Positions 45,259 to 54,306 of a stretch of DNA of 64,000 nt are shown here, piece after piece (position 1 is the first letter of the stretch; every line of letters begins with the position of its first letter). A program made the translations under genes and the position numbers. The notes under the pieces are model-generated. The model was not told the origin of the DNA and searched no databases. It saw only the letters and a program-made list of their open reading frames with translations. This stretch comes from Sporosarcina sp. 6E9 (GTDB lineage: Bacteria > Bacillota > Bacilli > Bacillales_A > Planococcaceae). The stretch is taken from assembly GCF_017921835.1 (NCBI RefSeq), contig NZ_JAGEMN010000001.1, positions 241,874 through 305,873 of the forward strand, in the 5' to 3' direction.

Positions 45259-46687
45259 ATGCAATCTGATATTACTGCAGATCTCAAATTACGAGAAAGA
45301 GACTTACGAGAGAAAGAGCGGAAAGAAAAAGTTCCGCGAGATAGAGATTTGTATAGGAAGAAAGAACCGATTGGTGACTATTCATTTGATCGTGTGCCTC
45401 GTGAAGATCGTAAAATGGGATGGGTGAGCATTACCAATATCACTTTCGGCATCGCGACTGCCATTTTCTACTTTCAGATGGGAAGCGTCATGGCGCTACA
45501 ATTCGGAGCAGCCAATGCTATCATCTCCGCAATTTATGCCATTATCGTGGCAGGCATCCTTGGAAGCTTTATCGTTTATTTGTCGGCAAAATCCGGCATG
45601 AATGTCAACTTATTATCCCGCGGAGGATTCGGTTACATAGGAGCCTCATTAACCTCATTAATCTACGCTTCGAACTTTATTATGTATTGTGCCTTTGAAG
45701 GCATGATTCTAGTGGCTGCAGTACATGCTTACTTCCCTGCTATCCCTGTATGGGTCTTGATTGTCGTATTTGGTTCGCTGGTTATTCCGTTAAATTGGTT
45801 CGGTATTAAACAATTGGACAAACTTCAGAAATGGTCCTTACCGATTTTCTTTATCTTCCTAATTACGGCGATTGTCTTCACATTCAACCGGACATCGCTA
45901 TTTGACGGAAACTTCTGGACTTATATGCCTGAAGGTGTTCAAATCGGCGGAACAGCATTGTTATTATGTATCGGAATGCAACACGGTATTATGGGACTAA
46001 CCGCGTTGATTGCATCGGATTACGCGCGTTTCTTGAAGCCTAAAGATTTAAAAGTTGGTTCAATCGCTATCGGCTTTATTCCGCAAATCTTCTGTTTTGG
46101 CGTAATGGGTGGCCTAGGGATTTGGTTCGGAGTTACACTCGGTGAATCAAACCCGGGTGTTTACATCGTTACATTGTTAGGGCTCGGTGGTGTATTGTTT
46201 ACGGTGCTGACGCAGGTTCGCATCAACGTGACCAACATTTATAGTAGCTCATTGTCCTTGTCGAGCTTTTTTGAGAACATTTTCGGATTTAGTTGCATCA
46301 ATGATTCTTATGCTCGGCGGCATTGTCGACCATCTCGGCACCGCAATGACTTTCCAAGGGGTTGCGTTGATGAGTTGGGCGGCGGTTTTAGTGACCGATG
46401 CACTGGTTCTCAAGAAGTGGCTGAAAATCGGTCCACTCTATTATGAATCAAGACAAGAAAATTTATATAAATGGAATCCAGTCGGCGTTATATCGTTGAC
46501 TGTTCCGGCTGTGATGGGAACAATTGCAGCGCTTGGCTATATGGGCACATTCCTTCAGAGTACGGCAGCATTCTTCGCAGCGATACTGGCAGCGATTCTG
46601 ACAGTTATTCTGGGAATCACGACAAGAGGTCGTTATTATATTAAACGAGAAGCAAATGATATCCCGAAAGAAGATTGGATTGCCTAA
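45259..46687 (+). pseudogene. NCS1-family (purine/cytosine) permease, frameshifted
   Basis: Residues from 45259 show an NCS1 transporter: an Arg/Lys/Glu-rich N-tail, then MGWVSITNITFGIATAIFYFQMGS, LLSRGGFGYIGASL and INVTNIYSSSLSLSSFFENIFGF. Near 46285-46300 the frame changes: the first frame runs into a Cys/Arg/His-rich tail to 46446. The expected ending (ILMLGGIVDHLGTAMTFQGVAL, later GIKREANDIPKED-like tail) is in another frame that is open from 46271 to 46687. About 20 residues usually found between these blocks appear to be missing too, so a small deletion is likely. Transport of nucleobases or related compounds would be lost unless this is a sequencing error. Confidence 0.8.
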
Positions 46688-46704
46688 AAGTTGTATAAAT
46701 AAAT

Positions 46705-46743
46705 GAAAGCCAATCAAGTTTAACGACTTGATTGGCTTTCTTT
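46705..46743. terminator. Strong bidirectional intrinsic terminator
   Basis: AAAGCCAATCAAGT - TTAACG - ACTTGATTGGCTTT, 14-bp perfect stem. Confidence 0.88.
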
Positions 46744-46894
46744 AATTAGAAACACTTTGTGTAAGGTTCTGGTAGAGCACCTTTATACTATATTTATTTT
46801 ACTTATTGCATTATTAGTAATATACTAGCCTTGTTCAGAATTAAATGAGAATTCCACTAAAGTATCACACATAATTATCAAGGAGGCTATCAAG

Positions 46895-47305
46895 ATGACA
46901 AAAGATCGTTATCAACAAGGTTTAGACAAATTAATGGAACTTACTACACCCGACAGCGACAATCCAACCGGCCATATGGATATTGGCGAGGGATTCAAGG
47001 ATGTTGCGCCGGATTTAAGTAAGTTTGTCGTTGAATTTGCTTTTGGAGACATTTATTCGCGTCCAGGATTGGATAATAAACAAAAAGTTCTTACCACGAT
47101 TTCAGCTCTCGTTGCACAAGGCACACCGCAGATAGAGATGCATGTAAAAACAGGTCTGACAGTAGGTTTAACACCGGAAGAAATAGTCGGTTGTATTATG
47201 CACCTTATCCCGTATACAGGATTTCCGCGTGCCTTGAATGCATTAAAAGCTGCTCAAAAAGTGTTTGAAGAAAGTGGTATATCAGTCGCAACCACCGATG
47301 ATTGA
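46895..47305 (+). CDS. Carboxymuconolactone decarboxylase-family protein
   Basis: 136 residues with AAGGAGG before the ATG. VVEFAFGDIYSRPGLDNKQKVLTTISALVAQGT and the later EIVGCIMHLIPYTGFPRALNAL are the family pattern. The usual redox C-x-x-C of AhpD is absent (there is a single C in GCIMH), so this is the CMD/gamma-carboxymuconolactone branch rather than the peroxidase partner. The catabolic genes normally found with the true decarboxylase are not nearby, so the substrate is open. Confidence 0.88.
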   Translation: MTKDRYQQGLDKLMELTTPDSDNPTGHMDIGEGFKDVAPDLSKFVVEFAFGDIYSRPGLDNKQKVLTTISALVAQGTPQIEMHVKTGLTVGLTPEEIVGCIMHLIPYTGFPRALNALKAAQKVFEESGISVATTDD

Positions 47306-47365
47306 ATAGATTTTTTCCATGGTTCTTATCAGCGGTTTGTAAGCTTTTAAAAGCGTCAAAAAATA

Positions 47366-47511
47366 GGTACCTGTGCAAGACACTATTCAATAAATTCACT
47401 ACAATTGTATAAATGGGGAAGAGGGTATCGACTATATAACACTTTGTCGATATCCTTTTGTTTATTTATCCGAGTTTTCGAATTGTCATAATTGCACCTT
47501 GCACAGGTACC
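47366..47511. repeat. 146-bp structured repeat, copy K
   Basis: Complete termini; central stem GAGGGTATCGAC with GTCGATATCCTTTT. Confidence 0.93.
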
Positions 47512-47595
47512 TTACTTTGTAAATTAGACTGTGACTTTATATTTTGTTATCCGTCTATAGGATGAACAACAAAATGCAAGAAAGGGGTGAGTGAT

Positions 47596-48120
47596 TTGCC
47601 AGATACAAAGGAGGAATTTACGAATTGGTATCATCTTTATAGTGATTCGATATTTAAGTATATCTTGATGATGATTAACGATTATCATCAAGCTGAAGAT
47701 TTGACCCATGATACGTTTATTAAAGCTTATAAAAACCTCCATACCTTCCAAAAAAAGTCGAAACCTAAAACTTGGCTATTCAGCATTGCACATAATAACA
47801 CAATCGACTATATCCGAAAACAAAAACCTATAAAGATTTTCCAAGAAATTTTTCAAACATTGAAGGACTCCGCACCTTTAACAGAAGATATTTTGGAGGT
47901 CAGGGAAAGTTCAATTGAGTTGTATAAAGCGTTAAGTCGATTAAAGTCCTCCTATCGTGAGGTCATCATTCTCAGGAAAATAAAAGAGTTTAGTATCAGG
48001 GAAACCAGCGAAATTTTAAATTGGTCGGAAGGTAAGGTTAAAACAACGCTTTATCGAGCAATTCCCGCTTTAGAAAAGGAACTGTTAAAGGAGGGATTTT
48101 TAAATGAAAAACAAATCTAA
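47596..48120 (+). CDS. ECF-type RNA polymerase sigma factor
   Basis: 174 residues from a TTG at 47596; AAAGGGGTGA precedes it and contains the GTG of the longer frame at 47587. Region 2 is seen in YILMMINDYHQAEDLTHDTFIKAYKNL and TWLFSIAHNNTIDYIR. Region 4 is in LSRLKSSYREVIILRKIKEFSIRETSEILNWSEGKVKTTLYRAI. The next gene overlaps by 17 bp and encodes its likely membrane anti-sigma factor. The target promoters cannot be read from this window. Confidence 0.92.
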   Translation: MPDTKEEFTNWYHLYSDSIFKYILMMINDYHQAEDLTHDTFIKAYKNLHTFQKKSKPKTWLFSIAHNNTIDYIRKQKPIKIFQEIFQTLKDSAPLTEDILEVRESSIELYKALSRLKSSYREVIILRKIKEFSIRETSEILNWSEGKVKTTLYRAIPALEKELLKEGFLNEKQI

Positions 48121-48928
48121 GGATATGTCTTACTTCGATGAACAACTAAAACAATTAGATAAAGATATTATTTGGGATGAGAAGAGAAAAAGCACACTTG
48201 AAAATAAAGTTTTATATTCGATGAACAGTAATCGTTATAAATCCAAACCAAAATTACTCACAGGCTTAAAATATGCTATGAACATTGGAATAATGGTTGT
48301 TTTATTGTTGTTTGGCTATTACTTCGTATCAAATAGCATCGCCCATCAAAGTGAAGAAGGTTTAACAGGTAACGAGGGAAATCAAACAAATCATAATCCA
48401 GTCATTAAGGATGATGATATGCAAATAAACAATCCGAAAAATGATGAAAATCAAGTGGAGATTCATACTGGCACATCCGAAACAGTCATTAGAAAAGTGG
48501 AAGGCATGGATCAGGAAATTAATGTTATTAATTATCTAATACAACCTTATGGTATCGCTTATAAATTTGACGAAGCTTTCGGAGTTCCCGAGGTGAGCAA
48601 TAACAAAATAACTTATTTAACCGAATATGATTATAAGATAACAGTAGAAATGATTGAACACACAAACCTTGAAGAAGCAATTTCAATTGTAAAAGAACGA
48701 TTTGAGACAGAAGGATATGAGGAAATTTACGAATTGGAAAGCATACCGGTTGAAGAGAATGGTTTGATTGGGAAAATGCAATTCTTTGGTGACAATCCAA
48801 TGAAAGGATTTATTGCTTATGAGATTGAAGAACATGCACTAGTCATTACTTTTCAATATCCAATTGAAGGTGCAGATGCGATGAATCCCATTTTAGAAAA
48901 CTTGCGACAGACAATTAACGTACAATAA
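48104..48928 (+). CDS. Probable membrane-bound anti-sigma factor
   Basis: 274 residues with GGAGGG before the ATG. The short cytoplasmic N-terminus (about 55 residues, MSYFDEQLKQLDKDIIWDEKRK) would bind the sigma factor. One membrane helix follows (about 60-82, NIGIMVVLLLFGYYFVSN), then an acidic, Asn-rich linker and an extracytoplasmic domain of about 160 residues. It overlaps the sigma gene by 17 bp. No HHCC zinc motif is visible, so this is not a ZAS-type anti-sigma; the assignment is from gene order and topology. Confidence 0.75.
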   Translation: MKNKSKDMSYFDEQLKQLDKDIIWDEKRKSTLENKVLYSMNSNRYKSKPKLLTGLKYAMNIGIMVVLLLFGYYFVSNSIAHQSEEGLTGNEGNQTNHNPVIKDDDMQINNPKNDENQVEIHTGTSETVIRKVEGMDQEINVINYLIQPYGIAYKFDEAFGVPEVSNNKITYLTEYDYKITVEMIEHTNLEEAISIVKERFETEGYEEIYELESIPVEENGLIGKMQFFGDNPMKGFIAYEIEEHALVITFQYPIEGADAMNPILENLRQTINVQ

Positions 48929-48940
48929 TTATTTGGCCTT

Positions 48941-48985
48941 AAAGGCTCCTCAGTAGTTAATAAAACTTTTGAGAGGCCTTTTTTC
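48941..48985 (+). terminator. Intrinsic terminator of the sigma/anti-sigma operon
   Basis: AAGGCTCCTCA and TGAGAGGCCTT arms (imperfect) then six T. Confidence 0.65.
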
Positions 48986-49317
48986 ATTTTGGAATTTACG
49001 AAATAGTTTTTTGGGGGGAGATAGTCTGTATGGGGAATACTAAAATAGCCGCTGTCTACATAATATACAAAGTACTTTGTAATTGATTCTAGCGGAAAAG
49101 GATTGCACTTCCGACGACAACTCATCATATAATAAAAAACGTGGCATAGAATAAAAAAGGACTGGGCAATTTATCACTCAGTCCAACAAATAATAAAATG
49201 TAAGACAAAATCATGGTCGACTTTACGCATCGTCCAACGGTGTAACTTGTTAAAATCAAAAAACATTTGGCCGAGAAGAAAGAAGTAGTTGTCCATAACT
49301 CTGCCGATGGGGGGCTA

Positions 49318-49425
49318 TTACTCCTTCCGTGATAAGAAAATGATAACTGACAACGACACCGACATAAAAGCAATCCATGCACCAGATAGTATTAGGAGTA
49401 GGCTTAGTGTTTCGTATGTTGTCAT
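49318..49425 (-). CDS. Holin-like small toxic peptide (type I toxin)
   Basis: 35 residues, too short for the usual ORF cutoffs. AGGAGGTGAA stands at 4-5 bp spacing before the ATG at 49425. The peptide runs MTTYETLSLLLILSGAWIAF, then a hydrophobic stretch and a basic SRKE end. A short acidic N-terminus, one membrane helix and a charged C-terminus are characteristic of the putative holin-like toxins of Bacillota type I toxin-antitoxin systems. The region after its stop (49264-49317) can form a stem that includes the stop codon and is partly repeated at 50177. An antisense antitoxin RNA would be expected over this 3' region, but no promoter was established. Confidence 0.75.
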   Translation of the reverse strand: MTTYETLSLLLILSGAWIAFMSVSLSVIIFLSRKE

Positions 49426-49542
49426 TGGTATTCACCTCCTTTCAATTGGAAGTGCTCAACAAGCAGACATGCTATCTCCGTAAATGAACTGAAATCTAGA
49501 TGCAGTTGGCTGTGTGGGGATTTATATAGTTAGCCCCACTAT

Positions 49543-49595
49543 TATGTATATGCATAATCAATATGTATATGTACAATCAGTATGTATATGCTTAA
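49543..49595. repeat. Tandem repeat of a 19-bp AT-rich unit
   Basis: Two full units (TATGTATATGCATAATCAA, then TATGTATATGTACAATCAG) and a third partial one. It lies upstream of the toxin gene on its strand. The gap 49596-50176 shows nothing further I can support. Confidence 0.7.
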
Positions 49596-50176
49596 TTTTA
49601 AGAGGAAATTCCGGAAAGTTATTGGGGGCAACCCTTAATGGATCTTATCCTACAATCGTCTCAGAAACATGAATTCTAAATCCATTATAAACCAATATTT
49701 GTCCACCCTTATGGAAACCATACCACATACAGACTATTCAGTCTAATCAATTATGAATATATGGAATAAAAGGTTCAAAAGCCTTACCACTAAAGGATTA
49801 ACTCTAGTTCTTAACTGCTATAGAGGTTGTGACAATAAAATAATTTTTCCTCCAGTAGTTCACGATACCTACTGCGATTGAATCTTTCCTAACCTACTTT
49901 GTGTAGCGGTTTCTAAATGCGCATTCAATAGAAAAGAATTAAGTCAAGTGTGAGATTTCTATTTATTGTCTATGAATTAAGTTATCTAGGTCGGTGAATG
50001 CTGCTAGAAGTGAGTTGTTACGCTTCTATTCGATAATTATCATGCATATATAAACGAGACTTAGAATAATAATTGAATAAGTGTTTGAACATTCAGTCCT
50101 AAAATGGTAGACTATAAGAAGTACCAATGGTCGATATTGCATATGCTCCAACTGTGTAAATAGTTGGATATAAATG

Positions 50177-50240
50177 CATTTGGCCGAGAAGGAAGAAGTA
50201 ATCGTCCATACATCTGCCGATGGGGGGCGGTTACTTCTTT
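50177..50240 (-). pseudogene. 3' remnant of a second holin-like toxin locus
   Basis: Matches 49264-49328 closely (CATTTGGCCGAGAAG, GTCCATA, CTCTGCCGATGGGGGGC shared in order). On the minus strand only the last codons (RKK, stop) of a toxin gene remain. Upstream coding sequence stops about where degenerate repeat copy N begins. Confidence 0.6.
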
Positions 50241-50254
50241 CTCTATTATTTCCA

Positions 50255-50372
50255 GGTGCCTGCGAGTGAAGCTATTAAGTTAATTAACTACAATTATATA
50301 AAAAGAGAAAGGGGATATCGACTATGTAAGACTTAGTCGATATCCCCTCTTTATTTATTCGAAGTTTAATGA
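50255..50372. repeat. Structured repeat, degenerate copy N
   Basis: Left end GGTGCCTGCGAG and a near-perfect central stem (AAAGGGGATATCGAC with GTCGATATCCCCTCTTT). The right third is lost. It abuts the toxin remnant. Confidence 0.75.
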
Positions 50373-50515
50373 TTTCCTTAGACAAGAAAAGTGTCGGGTG
50401 GCTGTTCACTTCGTATAGAAGATAAAGTTTAAATCTATAATGTAGAAGGAGTTTCATGGCAGAGTGAAGAATATCTGGAAGAATATATTGAAAAAAGTAA
50501 GCTTAGGAGGATATT

Positions 50516-50911
50516 ATGGGTAGATTAGTTCATTTTGAAATTCATGTAGAAGACATGGATCGTGCGAAGAAGTTTTATGGAGAGGTCTTTGGTTGGAAAT
50601 TTGAAGATTGGTCTGAATATGCGGGGATGCAGTATTTTGGAGCGGTAACTGGTGATAATAGTGTTCCAGGAATTGACGGTGCATTAATACAACGTAAAGG
50701 TCCTGCGCCAGAAATTGGACAACCTATGAATGGTTTTTCTTGTACAATGGGCGTCGAGGATTACGATTCAACTGAGAAAAGAATTCTTGAACTTGGTGGC
50801 AAGGTTGCATTGCCAAAATATGCGTTGCCTGGTATGGCCTGGCAAGGGTATTACAATGATACCGAAGGAAATATAATCGGTATTCATCAAGCAGACGAGA
50901 ATGCAAAATAG
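50516..50911 (+). CDS. VOC-superfamily (glyoxalase-like) protein
   Basis: 131 residues with TTAGGAGG before the ATG. MGRLVHFEIHVEDMDRAKKFYGEVFGWKFE is the classical beta-alpha-beta start of a vicinal oxygen chelate domain, with His (FEIH) as metal ligand. YDSTEKRILELGGKVALPK and YNDTEGNIIGIHQ give the second half, where the Glu of EGN is the usual ligand. Single-domain pair type. Substrate unknown. Confidence 0.88.
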   Translation: MGRLVHFEIHVEDMDRAKKFYGEVFGWKFEDWSEYAGMQYFGAVTGDNSVPGIDGALIQRKGPAPEIGQPMNGFSCTMGVEDYDSTEKRILELGGKVALPKYALPGMAWQGYYNDTEGNIIGIHQADENAK

Positions 50912-50926
50912 TATTATAGTTTATTA

Positions 50927-51046
50927 GGTATCTTTACCAAAACTGCATTCAATCGATTCGTTATAATTGCATAAAACGAGAGGGGGTATCGACTATATAA
51001 TAACAAAGTCGATACCTCTTTTTGTTTTACCATACATAATGGGTAT
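50927..51046. repeat. Structured repeat, degenerate copy O
   Basis: Left end GGTATCTTTACC, retained ATAATTGCATAAAACGAG, and central stem GAGGGGGTATCGAC with GTCGATACCTCTTT; the changed base pairs are kept. Right end lost. Confidence 0.72.
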
Positions 51047-51101
51047 TTATTTTTATTCCCGTTTTATTAGCAGCTGAATTTGTTGATTATCTGACAAACA
51101 A

Positions 51102-51401
51102 CTACTCAACTATCGTAATAATTGGCGGATTAACATACTTGAAAAGATTTACACCATCTTCTTCTGCAGCTTTTGCTTCTGGGCTAGCAAATGCTTCCGT
51201 TAGCTTTTCCATATTTTCAAATTCTAGTACTGTAATCAGGTATAAGTCGAGATTTGTATTTTGAGACTGAATAACATGATGCACGGAATTGTTGGTGATA
51301 TTTGGTATCTTTTTACCTAAAGGAACATGTACATCAAAATAATACTTTTCGAATCCAACTTTGTCCATCGGTTGTTCGTACATAATAATCATTTTAGCCA
51401 T
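51102..51401 (-). CDS. EthD-domain protein
   Basis: 99 residues from the ATG at 51401; AGGGAGTGG lies before it and the longer frame from 51425 has no site. AKMIIMYEQPMDKVGFEKYYFDVHVPLGKKIPN is the EthD/dimeric alpha-beta barrel opening (Y-x-x-P-x-D-x-x-x-F-x-x-Y-Y-x-x-H-x-P), and FEKLTEAFASPEAKAAEED-like residues close it. Such small proteins often act as dimeric chaperones or cofactors for oxidative enzymes. No partner enzyme is adjacent. Confidence 0.85.
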   Translation of the reverse strand: MAKMIIMYEQPMDKVGFEKYYFDVHVPLGKKIPNITNNSVHHVIQSQNTNLDLYLITVLEFENMEKLTEAFASPEAKAAEEDGVNLFKYVNPPIITIVE

Positions 51402-51509
51402 GTAGTAAATCCACTCCCTTGTCATGATCTTATGTAATATATTCTACTTTCATCCTACGTATTCACCATTGAATTCAGCGGAACGGGGCGGAACTACTAA
51501 CGAAATATT

Positions 51510-51654
51510 GGTGCCTGTGCAAGAAACAACTCAGTTAATTCACTACAATTGCATAAAGTGAAAAGGGATATCGACTATATAACACTTTGTCGATATCCTT
51601 TTGTTTATTTATCCGGGTTTTCGAATTGTCATAATTGCACCTTGCACAGGTACC
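51510..51654. repeat. Structured repeat, copy L (145 bp)
   Basis: Left end GGTGCC instead of GGTACC, otherwise complete; central stem AAAGGGATATCGAC with GTCGATATCCTTTT. The last copy in the window. Confidence 0.92.
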
Positions 51655-51737
51655 TATTATCAGATATCTAGAATAATGAGTCACCTAGCTGCTTGAGTGA
51701 ATATGTTGATATAAAAGATTAGATAGGAGTGGTGAGC

Positions 51738-52469
51738 GTGTATGTAAATAATCCATATCGCAATAGACGACCGGAAATCGTAAGCGGTGCATACGGTGAT
51801 GTGAATGGTGACGGGATAATAGATTACGTTTATTTGACGGCAGTAAAGTCGACAGATCCTTCGAGTCCATATGTAGAGCAAATCACATTAAATATTCAAG
51901 ATGGTGTAACAAAAAAAGTTTATACCATTGCACTGAATGAAAATGGCGATTCGGGATATCAACCCACTTTGTTCCTTGGTGATTTTACTAAGGATGGTAT
52001 CATGGACATTTTAATTTCCATTGATTCGGGTGGATCTGGTGCATTTACGTTTAATTATATTTATTCATTCGTTAATAACCAAGCTAAGAAATTGTTTGAC
52101 TTCGATCAATATAATATGCTAAATCAGTATACGGTCACTTATTTAGATCAATATAAAATTAATGTAAAAAGTTTGGCGACAGGTCAATCGTTTTTAATTG
52201 CCATTAATGGCAGAGGTGCCGATTATCTATCACAAATTTACAATAAAAATGGAACTTTAAAAAAACCGATTACAGGGATGGCTGATGGAGTTAGCGGATT
52301 CTATCCAGTGGATATGGACCGCGATGGTGTGTATGAAATACAGGCTTATCAAAAAATTAGCGGGCTTTACCACGCAGATTCGTTTGGCTATGTGATCAAT
52401 ACATTGCAATGGGATGGACAAAAGTTTGCAATTTGGCAGCAGTGGTTAGCAATTTTCGGAAACAATTAA
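51738..52469 (+). CDS. Hypothetical protein with FG-GAP/VCBS-like calcium repeats
   Basis: 243 residues from a GTG at 51738, chosen because AGGAG lies 8 bp before it; the longer frame starts at 51729. Three D-x-x-x-D-G-type loops are spaced along the chain: YGDVNGDGIIDYV, LGDFTKDGIMDIL and PVDMDRDGVYEIQ. These are typical of beta-propeller FG-GAP/VCBS repeats that bind calcium. No signal peptide is visible, though the family is usually external or spore-associated. The exact role is not recognised. Confidence 0.75.
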   Translation: MYVNNPYRNRRPEIVSGAYGDVNGDGIIDYVYLTAVKSTDPSSPYVEQITLNIQDGVTKKVYTIALNENGDSGYQPTLFLGDFTKDGIMDILISIDSGGSGAFTFNYIYSFVNNQAKKLFDFDQYNMLNQYTVTYLDQYKINVKSLATGQSFLIAINGRGADYLSQIYNKNGTLKKPITGMADGVSGFYPVDMDRDGVYEIQAYQKISGLYHADSFGYVINTLQWDGQKFAIWQQWLAIFGNN

Positions 52470-52617
52470 CCCAAACTTTATACGAACGCACCTATTTACT
52501 AGGCGAAGAAATAAATATTGCGTAAGAGAAACGATTGACATACAATATCAATATAATTAAATCGAAAGTGAAGTAGTAAATAACATACAATATTACTTTT
52601 ACTGGTGGAGGGATAAT

Positions 52618-53433
52618 ATGGTTGATTTTTTCGCAACGCTCAGTCCGGTGAACCAGGCATTGATCGCCACCTTATTCACCTGGGGGATGACCGCGATTGG
52701 GGCTGCTTTAGTATTTACAACAAAGAAAGTCAACCAAAAACTAATGGACGGAATGTTAGGGTTTGCAGGGGGCGTCATGATTGCAGCGAGTTTTTGGTCG
52801 CTGCTTTCACCTGCAATTGATATGGCAGAAGCTGGTCCTTTTCCAGCCTGGTTTCCAGCTGCTGTTGGATTTTTACTAGGTGGATTTTTCCTATGGTTGG
52901 CTGACAAGGTCATTCCTCACGTGCATCCAACTTCTCCAATGAATAGTGCTGAGGGAATAAATCCTGAAAATAAGCGACGGAGCACGCTCCTTGTTTTTGC
53001 CATCACGCTTCACAACATACCTGAGGGACTAGCAATTGGTGTTGCCTTTGGTGCTGTCGCTGCAGGTTTCCCATCGGCTACTTTACCGGCTGCAGTTGCT
53101 TTAGCGATTGGAATAGGGATTCAGAACTTACCAGAGGGCACAGCCGTATCAATGCCTTTGAGAAGAGATGGAATGTCTCGACGAAAAAGCTTTTTATATG
53201 GGCAGTTCTCAGGAATGGTTGAGCCTATTTCAGCCGTAATTGGCGTACTTGCGGTTACATTCATGACGCCACTCCTCCCATTTGCTTTAAGTTTTGCAGC
53301 AGGGGCGATGATATTTGTAGTTGTTGAAGAGGTTATTCCAGGTTCACAAGAAAATGGAAATAGAGATCTAGCATCGGTGTGTCTTATGCTTGGATTTACG
53401 GTAATGATGATATTGGATGTGGCTTTTGGATAA
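52618..53433 (+). CDS. ZIP-family metal transporter (GufA/ZupT-like)
   Basis: 271 residues with GGAGGGATA before the ATG and about eight membrane segments. The diagnostic helices are present: [17 protein letters not shown] (H-N-x-P-E-G, segment 4) and [18 protein letters not shown] (Q-N-x-P-E-G, segment 5), which carry the metal-binding His/Asn/Glu. KVIPHVHP gives a small His-containing loop. Likely uptake of zinc, iron or manganese. A terminator lies after the gene. Confidence 0.92.
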   Translation: MVDFFATLSPVNQALIATLFTWGMTAIGAALVFTTKKVNQKLMDGMLGFAGGVMIAASFWSLLSPAIDMAEAGPFPAWFPAAVGFLLGGFFLWLADKVIPHVHPTSPMNSAEGINPENKRRSTLLVFAITLHNIPEGLAIGVAFGAVAAGFPSATLPAAVALAIGIGIQNLPEGTAVSMPLRRDGMSRRKSFLYGQFSGMVEPISAVIGVLAVTFMTPLLPFALSFAAGAMIFVVVEEVIPGSQENGNRDLASVCLMLGFTVMMILDVAFG

Positions 53434-53517
53434 ATACGTTAAGATTATTAATTAGTTTTAACCAAACTGTTTTGTAAAACTTATACTTATGCGTTAGATC
53501 AACGATGCCTTGTAAAA

Positions 53518-53549
53518 GACTCTGACACTAGACCTGTCAGGGTTTTTTT
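53518..53549 (+). terminator. Intrinsic terminator after the ZIP transporter gene
   Basis: GACTCTGACA and TGTCAGGG arms, then seven T. Confidence 0.75.
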
Positions 53550-53625
53550 AAACGCAGTGAAAAGCACTCTCTTACTAGTTTGCATACGATAACAGTAGAA
53601 AGAACATAAAAAGGAAGTGAACTAG

Positions 53626-53850
53626 ATGTCGAAGGGCCTGCAAACGCTGCTAACACAAACGCCTGAGGAAGGTTTTAAATTAGCGGTTAAGCTCGCACAA
53701 AAAGGAATAGAAGTTACACAGCCTTCTGAAGAAATCAGAGAAATGTTGCGTCCTGTTTATTCTAGAAATGCGGATAGCTTAACGGCAGCTTCACAAGTAG
53801 TTGCCATCCATTTTCAAACGGTTGCTTTTGCCAATAACTATTGGAATTGA
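53626..53850 (+). CDS. Small conserved-looking hypothetical protein
   Basis: 74 residues with AAGGAAGTG before the ATG. It is probably helical and amphipathic, with no signal peptide or Cys: LQTLLTQTPEEGFKLAVKLAQKGI, then NADSLTAASQVVAIHFQTVAF. I do not recognise it. It stands alone between two terminators, so it is its own transcription unit. Good ribosome site and clean ends support it as a real gene. Confidence 0.6.
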   Translation: MSKGLQTLLTQTPEEGFKLAVKLAQKGIEVTQPSEEIREMLRPVYSRNADSLTAASQVVAIHFQTVAFANNYWN

Positions 53851-53898
53851 ATACGAAGTATACAAAGCTATGTTGATCCCATAGAGACAAATAATAAA

Positions 53899-53946
53899 TG
53901 ATTCTAATTAGCGTTTTTCTTGATAATTAGAGTCATTTTATTTTTG
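53899..53946. terminator. Intrinsic terminator, probably bidirectional
   Basis: TGATTCTAATTA with TAATTAGAGTCA (one wobble), T-rich tail. The following stretch 53947-54306 shows no gene or clear signal. Confidence 0.7.
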
Positions 53947-54306
53947 TCTCTTTTTATGATTCGAAAAATCAAATGTTGATTGACGGAAGTACAGTCAATT
54001 GTTTTATTAGATCTATGTATGTAAACCATTAAAGATGTTAAGGGTATTACCAAAACGGATTTATCATTTCTTTCGTCCAAATAATTACTAATGAATTATG
54101 AAAACCTATTATTGTACGATAAGCAAAGTACTGTTGTCAACCATAAAACTTGCGATTTTTCAGAAAATATGGTATTATGTAGTTATAAGTGCTATTACGA
54201 CGGCATACTTTAAACGTGCGCATTCTTTCCGGACAGAATTTGAGTGCGGTTTTTTAATTTTAAAACATGTTTTATGCCCAGTATATTATATAAGGAGCGT
54301 GTGTTA

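Noticed and set aside
2589-51654. Dispersed repeats as a CRISPR array
   Set aside because: Units are about 146 bp, kilobases apart, with inverted ends and no spacers; no cas genes.
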